Of a DNA stretch of 64,000 nucleotides, positions 55,349 through 64,000 are shown in pieces. Source of the stretch: Trissonchulus latispiculum. Taxonomy: Eukaryota; Nematoda; Enoplea; Enoplida; Ironidae. Under the pieces are notes generated by a model. That model had not been told where the DNA came from. It searched no databases and saw nothing but the letters and a program-made list of their open reading frames with translations. Each line of letters opens with the position of its first letter. Position 1 is the stretch's first letter. A program made the position numbers and the translations under genes. The DNA lies in the NCBI GenBank assembly GCA_030248195.1, contig JASAND010021314.1:16924-80923 (forward strand). The letters are read 5' to 3'.

Positions 55349-58192
55349 TGAATTTCTATTTTGTCATAAAGAAATAATGAAAAACGCCTGCCTGCAGTCA
55401 CTAAGGCCGTAGCCTTAGTCCGAACAGGAGAGAGCCAATGGGCGCGGTGAGCGCTCTTACCCAGGGAGAACTATTCCCTGGAGCTCCTGCCTGGTTGTCC
55501 AAGAAGGACACCCAGCTCGGCCCTATCTGTGCTGCAACATAGCCAGAGAAGGTTTTATCAAAACCTCTCTGACTGTGCTATGCACAGAAAGAGGACTGCA
55601 GTGGCCAGCGGATCTCCGTAGAGATACAAACAGCATTTACGTCAAGAAAATGAAGTAAACGCTGGCCAGCAGGCGGATCCACGAAGGATACAAGGCATTA
55701 ATCATAAAGAAATAATGAAAAACGCCTGCCTGCAGTCACTAAGGCCGTAGCCTTAGTCCGAACAGGAGAGAGCCAATGGGCGCGGTGAGCGCTCTTACCC
55801 AGGGAGAACTATTCCCTGGAGCTCCTGCCTGGTTGTCCAAGAAGGACAGCCAGCTCGGCTCTATCTGTGCTGCAACATAGCCAGAAGGTTTTATCAAAAC
55901 CTCTCTGACTGTGCTATGCACAGAAAGAGGACTGCAGTGGCCAGCGGATCTCCGTAGAGATACAAACAGCATTTACGTCAAGAAAATGAAGTAAACGCTG
56001 GCCAGCAGGCGGATCCACGAAGGATACAAGGCATTAATCATAAAGAAATAATGAAAAACGCCTGCCTGCAGTCACTAAGGCCGTAGCCTTAGTCCGAACA
56101 GGAGAGAGCCAATGGGCGCGGTGAGCGCTCTTGCAGGAGAACTATTCCCTGGAGCTCCTGCCCTGGTTGTCCAAGAAGGACAGCCAGCTCGGCTCTATCT
56201 GTGCTGCAACATAGCCAGAGAAGGTTTTATCAAAACCTCTCTGACTGTGCTATGCACAGAAAAGAGGACTGCAGTGGCCAGCGGATCTCCGTAGAGATAC
56301 AAACAGCATTTACGTCAAGAAAATGAAGTAAACGCTGGCCAGCAGGCGGATCCACGAAGGATACAAGGCATTAATCATAAAGAAATAATGAAAAACGCCT
56401 GCCTGCAGTCACTAAGGCCGTAGCCTTAGTCCGAACAGGAGAGCCAATGGGCGCGGTGAGCGCTCTTACCCAGGGAGAACCATTCCCTGGAGCTCCTGCC
56501 AGGTCGTCCAAGAAGGACAGCCAGCTCGGCTCTATCTGTACTGCAACATAGCCAGAGAAGGTTTTATCAAAACCTCTCTGACTATGCTATGCTCAGAATG
56601 ATGTCTGCAGTGGCCAGCGGATCTCCGTAGAGATACAAACAGCATTTACGTCAAGAAAATGAAGTAAACGCTGGCCAGCAGGCGGATCCACGAAGGATAC
56701 AAGGCATTAATCATAAAGAAATAATGAAAAACGCCTGCCTGCAGTCACTAAGGCCGTAGCCTTAGTCCGAACAGGAGAGAGCCAATGGGCGCGGTGAGCG
56801 CTCTTAGGAGAACTATTCCCTGGAGCTCCTGCCTGGTTGTCCAAGAAGGACACCCAGCTCGGCCCTATCTGTGCTGCAACATAGCCAGAGAAGGTTTTAT
56901 CAAAACCTCTCTGACTGTGCTATGCACAGAAAGAGGACTGCAGTGGCCAGCGGGTGTCCTTCTTGGACAACCAGGCAGGAGCTCCAGGGAATAGTTCTCC
57001 CTGGGTAAGAGCGCTCACCGCGCCCATTGGCTCTCTCCTGTTCGGACTAAGGCTACGGCCTTAGTGACTGCAGGCAGGCGTTTTTCATTATTTCTTTATG
57101 ATTAATGCCTTGTATCCTTCGTGGATCCGCCTGCTGGCCAGCGTTTACTTCATTTTCTTGACGTAAATGCTGTTTGTATCTCTACGGAGATCCGCTGGCC
57201 ACTGCAGTCCTCTTTCTGTGCATAGCACAGTCAGAGAGGTTTTGATAAAACCTTCTCTGGCTATGTTGCAGCACAGATAGGGCCGAGCTGGGTGTCCTTC
57301 TTGGACAACCAGGCAGGAGCTCCAGGGAATAGTTCTCCCTGGGTAAGAGCGCTCTCCGCGCCCATTGGCTCTCTCCTGTTCGGACTAAGGCTACGGCCTT
57401 AGTGACTGCAGGCAGGCGTTTTTCATTATTTCTTTATGATTAATGCCTTGTATCCTTCGTGGATCCGCCTGCTGGCCAGCGTTTACTTCATTTTCTTGAC
57501 GTAAATGCTGTTTGTATCTCTACGGAGATCCGCTGGCCACTGCAGTCCTCTTTCTGTGCATAGCACAGTCAGAGAGGTTTTGATAAAAGCTCCTCTGGCT
57601 ATGTTGCAGCACAGATAGGGCCGAGCTGGGTGTCCTTCTTGGACAACCAGGCAGGAGCTCCAGGGAATAGTTCTCCCCTGGGTAAGAGCGCTCACCGCGC
57701 CCATTGGCTCTCTCCTGTTCGGACTAAGGCTACGGCCTTAGTGACTGCAGGCAGGCGTTTTTCATTATTTCTTTATGATTAATGCCTTGTATCCTTTGTG
57801 GATCCGCCTGCTGGCCAGCGTTTACTTCATTTTCTTGACGTAAATGCTGTTTGTATCTCTACGGAGATCCGCTGGCCACTGCAGTCCTCTTTCTGTGCAT
57901 AGCACAGTCAGAGAGGTTTTGATAAAACCTTCTCTGGCTATGTTGCAGCACAGATAGGGCCGAGCTGGGTGTCCTTCTTGGGCAACCAGGCTGAAGCTCC
58001 TGGGAATAGTTCTCCTGGGTAAGAAAGAGCGCTCACCGCGCCCATTGGCTCTCTCCTGTTCGGACTAAGGCTACGGCCTTAGTAACTGCAGGCAGGCGTT
58101 TTTCATTATTTCTTTATGATTAATGCCTTGTATCCTTCGTGGATCCGCCTGCTGGCCAGCGTTTACTTCATTTTCTTGACGTGAATTTCTAT
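55349..58192. repeat. 336-341-bp tandem unit array with orientation switch
   Basis: A conserved GCCTGCCTGCAG landmark recurs at 55386, 55724, 56060, 56397 and 56733 (direct), then inverted at 57080, 57418, 57757 and 58098, giving periods of 336-341 bp. The switch is at about 56953, where the fifth direct unit is cut in the middle and joins an inverted unit. The block is bounded on both sides by TGAATTTCTATTTTGTCA. Each unit holds a CTAAGGCCGTAGCCTTAG hairpin and a GAGCCAATGGGCGCG (CCAAT-box-like) stretch. Solo ends lie at 29906-29965 and 35376-35405. Confidence 0.95.
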
Positions 58193-58564
58193 TTTGTCAA
58201 GGGGGGACCTATTGTTTATGTTTGTTGCAGAAGGATACGAAGGGGGACAAATTTGTAAACCTAAACAACAGTTTTAATTTTATTAAAAAATGCTTGAAAT
58301 TTATCAAACGGAAGTCTACTGCCCAAGCATGCCTCCACAATTTTTTGTGTGCAAGTTTACTTCCAAGCCCCCACCACCGAAAAAAAGAGGCGCTGCTGGA
58401 TTTGTGTGTTAAAGATAGGGATAATTAATACAGCTGGAACAATTTTGCATGCTCTGAGGGTCGACCCATTACAAAGATTCCGCCTCCGGCGGAATAAAAA
58501 TAATCTACAATCTAACTGGCATAACCTGTTGACATGGTTGCCTTTTTGAAAAACGCATCAACCC

Positions 58565-59135
58565 AATTAAGGCGGGCTACTACAGGTTTGCCCCGACTTT
58601 TTCTGATTGGACTACCCTTTAGCATAGACATACAGCATGGGTGTGGTCAAAAATATAAGATTCTGAGATCTAAGCCGCCCTTCAGCCGTGTGCAGATTTG
58701 TGTAGCCATTATATGCCCGATCCCCCTATTTTTCACAACGACCAACATAATTGATTAAAAATTTCTACTGACTGTTAGACACCAGTTTCAAGCTGCCGTT
58801 AGGCATCATGATTTAGAATTTAGACTTAAAATTTTCTATTCGTTAGCCGAAATTTCTTAAATTTTTGGCAACCCTTCAACTTTGAACAGTTCCCTTAGAT
58901 GCAGATAAGATACAGCCGTCTAGTATTTTTAGCAGTCAATGGAAATTTCAAATCAATTATGTTGGTAGTTGTGAAATGGGGGGCTGGGCACATAAAGCTA
59001 AGGCTGCACACGGCTGGAGGGCGGCTAAGATCTCAATACTCGATATTTTTTGACCACACCCATGCTCTATATCTGTGCCAAAAACTAGGCCAATCGGACA
59101 AAGTCGGGAAGTCGATTTTAGTAGCCCCCTTAATA
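58565..59135. repeat. Inverted-repeat element
   Basis: 58575-58755 and 58950-59130 are inverted copies (CATGGGTGTGGTCAAAAA / TTTTTTGACCACACCCATG). A diverged relative is at 18480-19445. Confidence 0.75.
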
Positions 59136-59706
59136 TTATAACATATTATCATGCATCATTTTAAAACCACTTTTTACATATGTAAAGAAATTCTAAACAG
59201 CTGTTTATGTAATAATAATTTTCCACTATTTTGTGGCAATCGGCAGTTTCCAGATGACCTTAAAATAATAAAAAGTAATTGTTTAACTTACGCACTGTTT
59301 CAACGAACTATCAGTAGTTCTTATTGCGACAAGACTAATAGTCAAGAGCATGCAAATGAGCTCGCCCACAAACACAGCATATCGGACGGCGATATTAGTC
59401 ACTAACGTATATAGTTGTGACCAATTATCGACTGATATTGATGAAATCAAAGAGGATGCTGGACAGCCAGTATTGACTAATGCCGAGTTTCCGGTACTGC
59501 ACCCGAGAGCTATTACAAGCGCAGCCTAGGCAAAAAGTCATTATTAATCCTGACGATATTGTAATAGTCTTGCACTCCAGCAGCAACTGAGCACGATTTA
59601 TGCAAATTTTAGATAATTTGTTTTTGCATTGTTATTGGATTTGTGTATTCATTTTGAAGCTTATGGAAAAGGTAAACAAGATGTACATTTTGCACTATAT
59701 ATATAA

Positions 59707-59784
<78 letters not shown>

Positions 59785-61632
59785 AAATATATATAAACAC
59801 ACCAACTCAATTCCGGCCAGAATCAATCTCTGTAGTTTAACCATTGCCTTCTAAAATCAACAAACATTTATCACAAACCAATGATGACGCGTGAGAAATA
59901 AATACTAAAGATAGCGTACTAAACACTAATTTTAGTGTAAGCTCAAAAGTACATGCGAGACGTACAGTAAACATTATGCGATTTACCCTACACTATATTG
60001 AAAGCACAGTAAGTAAACCTTATGTTTAGTACTATTAGCTGCGATGTGCTAACATGCATATCCAAACTTGAAAACTTGCTTTCCTGTATTTATTACAAAA
60101 GCAACATTGAGCAACAGGATTACAGAGACTACAAGAGCTCACAAATTAATCCAGCATTGTACAATTCATATTACTGTGTATTATTTTTCGTAAGGCAATA
60201 AGTCGCGACGGAAAATAGCCACGGGTTGTTTGCTATGGTTACTTATATTGTACACAAGCACGCAAACATAAACTTTTCTAGGATGGAGGTAAACTCATTA
60301 AGGGGGTATAAAAGGTGCAAAAATTACAGCTGCACATACAGAAGGCTCAAGAACAAATTCTTACTTCCTTCTATTGTAGAAAAGTTAATCCGTAGTTGCA
60401 GTAAGTCATGAGAAAACGTTTCTACGCTTAAGATTCTTACAACAATGGACACTGAAACTGCAACTTTTAGATAGCACAATTGTATGATTGAAGGCATAGT
60501 ATGGAACAGGCACTAAAATCAAGTTATCTATAAGGATTTTGAAAAAATAAATGTTTCAATAGTTTGCACGTTTAGCTGGTTCTATGAGAAGATTTGCACT
60601 TTCACCTCTGCTATATTCATAGCAATTGAAAGCGTTGAATCGCATACATTTTGTATTCCACATTCAGATTTTTTACAGATGCCCAGAAACATAAATCGGA
60701 GATTGATAAGAAATGCGGCACTGCAATAAATTGCATAAGATATATTTTCATAATTCCTGAAACTTTAACTGCGAAAACAGTAACAACTGTAACATAAACT
60801 CTAATATTTAACTTTAAAAAATATTAAAAAATGAAACATCCTTCAAAACAACGGATAGGAAAGAGTCAAGGAAAGTGTGAAGTGCTATTTATCCAATCCA
60901 GGCTACTTGCGTCAATCAAAAAATTTTGTCTACATCATTATAGCGAGATTCCGTGGAACCAACGTAGCGGGCACTAAGCACTAAATCATTCCACGAAAAT
61001 GAGCTGACTTGGTTGGAATTTTACTGTCCAGACATTCATGAAAAATATTTCCAGGAAAATTAGCCGGTTTAACTGGAAACTGGTCAATTCAGAATTAAAG
61101 TCAAAACGGCTCAGGTCTAAACATGCAAGAAATTTTACAGAAATTCTCTCTAGTGGTTGGAAATAGAGTTGTGCCGTTAAGAAATTATCTTCAAGAGGGC
61201 ATGTCGCTATAACAACCAGACCCGGGACGCTCCGGTGCATGTAAGGCCGACCCGGAGCCCAAGATCCGCTTCCGCCAGAGTTGGAATCTTGCTGGCAGGA
61301 ATTAAGGCGGAGATATTTCCACGAAAGCCGGCTAACTCGGTCAGTTACCAATGCGAAGTAGCGAAAGGCTGAAGCATCTTGACGGCGTGGTCGTCGTGTC
61401 GGAGCAACTAGATGAATAGGGAAAATTTTTTTGGATACTTTTTGGTTTTTGGTTACAGTCCCAACGCTACTGAACTAGCAAAATGTTGCACAACATTCCT
61501 TATAAACAGCAGCAAATGCTAGGACTGCACTGAATATTAAGGCTGCACTGGCATATGTATGGGCTGCATTTTAGTGAAACTTTGTAGTCTTTATGGTTGC
61601 TGTGATTTCCAAGTATGCACATTGTGCACCCA
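59136..61632. other. Gene-free region with an (AT)n tract
   Basis: Holds poly-A followed by (TA)n at 59704-59780. At 60985-61335 short ATTTCCACGAAA/AGCCGG units recur irregularly. An ATTATAGCGAGATTCCG fragment at 60938 matches the 4.4 kb inverted repeat. No gene supported. Confidence 0.4.
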
Positions 61633-61869
61633 ATGATACGCCTTTTACATTACACCATCCTGATTTTAGTACTCCTGTGCGTTGGATGTCCATGTCCATT
61701 GTCCATTACAGATCTGCAGACCAGTGATCGAATCAGACGGAAAGTTGAGAAGTTCTTCACCAAGTCATATCTACAAAATCTTGCTGATGCTAATCTCGAA
61801 CTGGCTCCGAAAATTTTCTTGCTGTTCAGCTACTTTCTCCGTGTAATTCTTAATCAAGTTTTGACCTGA
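61633..61869 (+). CDS. Possible small secreted protein, 78 residues
   Basis: ATG 61633 opens a frame with a basic start and a hydrophobic core (L-L-H-Y-T-I-L-I-L-V-L-L-C-V-G), typical of a signal peptide, followed by a charged 35-residue stretch and a second hydrophobic stretch near the C-terminus. No family recognised. It could be a first exon or a chance ORF in AT-rich DNA. Confidence 0.25.
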   Translation: MIRLLHYTILILVLLCVGCPCPLSITDLQTSDRIRRKVEKFFTKSYLQNLADANLELAPKIFLLFSYFLRVILNQVLT

Positions 61870-64000
61870 GTCAAGCTGAAAGTATCTACTCTCTTATTTT
61901 ATGCTTTGGGTTAACATTGCAATCTGTCGAAGTCCAAATAACTTTGTCTTTGGACTAAACGATCAACCAGCGAGATGTAGAAATTTGAATTTTCAATCGA
62001 GCAGCCAGCATCGGCGAGTTCCAAATCTGGCATAGCATTCTTACATTTTTATGCTCTAAAGTGATCAACGTCTCTGGAAATTAGTTTTTGCAGTAAAGAT
62101 TTGCTTAAGGTTGTCTGAGAAACAAATTACTACTGGAATCATGAAATTATAAATCCGTCACACAAAAACCATCAAAATGAACGATAATCATTCTAATAAA
62201 AAATACAGTTGACAGCTTCTATTTTTTTCTAAGGTTTATCATAATATTTCTGGGAGATGACCCTTTGTCCAGCTTCTTGGCCCAAAATATCAAATACAAT
62301 ACATCCAGTAAAAACAGTGCGGTAGCTGCCAATAAGAATATCTGAAAGAAAACAAAAGTATAAGATTTAAAATCGTAAATAGCCAGTTGATAATTCGTCT
62401 GTGGGTATATTGATCACAAGCCATGTGACAGGCATCATCTTTACACTTTTAGACATTTCATTTATGGACGAAAATTTCAGTCTGGGCAAAGCCCGTTATT
62501 TTGACTGATCCCGCCCCTCAAAATTTATCGTCAGTCAAAGTCAGCCAGCCTAGTCAAAGCTCTTCTGACCCCAATGTTCTCACGCATACATTAACAAGGG
62601 AATCGATTCTTGAGGGGTCCTGTACCTGATTTAGCCCAATTTTTACCTGCAGTCATAGGTTAACGCGGGGAGGGGTCTGGGGGGAGTCCAAGCCCCCCCC
62701 CAACCCAGACAAGATACAAGCCCTATCGCCGTCGGGGACATGGGGTAACGAAAAAATAGCCTGAAAAAATTAGTTTTTACAATAAAATTTCAAACAATTT
62801 CCGGCTTCGCCGGAGTTTTTTAGTTAAATGTTCAATTTTTAGGGAAAATCGGGCAACATTCTGAATTTTTCTTCAAAAATTGAGGATTTTTTGCAAATTT
62901 TAATAAAACATTGCAAATTTTAGCAAAATTGGCGTTAATTTTTCGAAAAATTTAGCAAATTTATTGTTAAGGTACAAGCCCCCTCAGAAAATTTTTGGTC
63001 AAGGTACAAGCCCCCACCAATTTTTTGGGGACAAGCCCCTCCCAGGACCCGACCCTATGTTAATGTATGCCTGCAGTTATACTTTATCTCACATTTAGGG
63101 AGAGTTTCAAATAAAAAGATCAATTTTGCAGATTTCAAAGCACTTTTAATTTAAACCAAGCAGTTTTGCGCAATATCTTTTTAAAATTTCGAAATTCTGA
63201 GAAATTGTGACTATTTTTGGATGAAAATTTATATTAACTTTTAGCTTGACCTGCCTTTCCTGGCGTTGTCCCCCTGTCCTTTGGCCGTGATTTGCTAGTC
63301 CGTGTACCAAATCTCCAGCCTTTGAGGGGTCCCGTACCTCCATACTTCCTCCCTCGTTAAACTGTGCTCTCACAGGGCTCGGGCGTTTCTGATTGCAGTT
63401 AGTACTACACTGTTAGTACTTGTATATCACTCTTTTAGAAAAACCAATTAAGCAAAATGCGGTTGGCGCTCTCTTATGCAGGAGATCAAATAGTGGGTTA
63501 TGAGACATGTCCTTGAGAAACTAGTTCTTTTTTGCATAGTTATAGTGCTGAGCATTTTAAAGCATTTCATTTTATTTAAAGTAAATGCTTGAGCATTTAC
63601 CGTCTGTACTGAGAGATTACAGTTCGAGGCTATTCCAGAAGAAGCTAAATTTAACTGAATACTTTGCTCTTCTGCTATTTATTTTATTTATTTATTTTTA
63701 TATCTATATTTATTTTCATTGTTTCTGCGGTTGAGTTAAAATGACATCTTAGCAATATTATAGGGTAGTTCGAGCTGTAGACAGAATTTTTTCCTGCATG
63801 AATTACGCTTAAGTTTTTAGCAGTCCAAATAAAGGCTATCTGAGCCTGGTGCCAATCAGCGAAACACACAGGTATCTTCCAAACATTTTCGTGGAATATT
63901 TTTTAAAACTCTCAAATCAAAGCTTATGGTAATAATTATATTTACAGTTATTATAACCATTCGGTCCACTTTTCTAAAATTGAAATTGCCCTTGTCTTCT
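61870..64000. other. Gene-free region with a repeat at 62.5-63.4 kb
   Basis: Around 62580-63065 the inverted pair GCATACATTAAC / GTTAATGTATGC flanks about 480 bp rich in GGGG/CCCC and ACAAGCCC units, and GAGGGGTCCNGTACCT occurs at 62613 and 63326, so a composite repeat is likely. No gene is seen up to the window end. Confidence 0.4.

Noticed and set aside
55739..57704. Several 60-77-codon ORFs repeated in the 336-bp array
   Set aside because: They are the same frame repeated with indels in a satellite unit; no conserved protein across units.
55349..58192. CRISPR array
   Set aside because: Unit length of about 336 bp, no short repeats with unique spacers, and the orientation switches; the genome is eukaryotic.
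61016..61351. 121-codon minus-strand ORF
   Set aside because: Overlaps irregular ATTTCCACGAAA repeats and shows no domain.

Overview
This is a eukaryotic (animal) genomic window: AT-rich, intron-containing, and dense in repeats. Three things point to an early-branching or divergent nematode, although no marker settles it. The 7TM receptors carry an N-R-[LF] motif at the end of TM3 like nematode Srx/Srsx chemoreceptors. There is a small secreted EB/WAP-like cysteine-rich protein. Splice acceptors are typically TTTCAG. No ribosomal RNA, CRISPR or bacterial-type operon was seen.

Layout. 1-14 kb: the C-terminal part of an Srx-like receptor, a 70-codon ORF, a palindromic element and a secreted Cys-rich gene (minus strand) lie in a segment that is repeated, truncated on its left, at 10.2-13.9 kb. 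Between the two copies sit a (CA)n tract of about 300 bp, a decayed BEL/Pao retrotransposon end, and two intronless paralogous genes (6485-7147 and 7303-8052) that share a conserved C-x2-C-F-W ... C-P-N-x2-C domain I cannot assign to any family. 14-28 kb holds no convincing gene but many DNA-transposon derivatives, including two non-autonomous elements with exact 8-bp target duplications (hAT type), a TTAA-flanked family and several long palindromes.

28.5-34.1 kb: a complete nine-exon SH2B/Lnk-family adaptor (dimerization domain, PH, SH2; 677 residues, all junctions in phase). Four of its introns hold tRNA-derived sequences. 37.7-48.6 kb: two intact intronless 312-residue chemoreceptor-like GPCRs and a 75-codon relic of a third, separated by repeats. 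50.5-51.2 kb: two minus-strand exons of a MARVEL/MAL-like four-helix membrane protein. 52.4 kb: a tRNA-like gene with a GAT anticodon. 52.5-54.1 kb: a large foldback element. 55.4-58.2 kb: an array of 336-341-bp units that switches orientation at about 56.95 kb. The rest, to 64 kb, is repeats and unassigned sequence.

The genes do not form an evident pathway: receptors (chemosensation), an SH2B adaptor (tyrosine-kinase signalling) and secreted or membrane proteins appear as independent loci. The most striking theme is several unrelated inverted-repeat element families that each carry their own short tandem repeat just inside the ends. The most novel coding material is the paired CFW/CPN genes at 6.5-8.1 kb.
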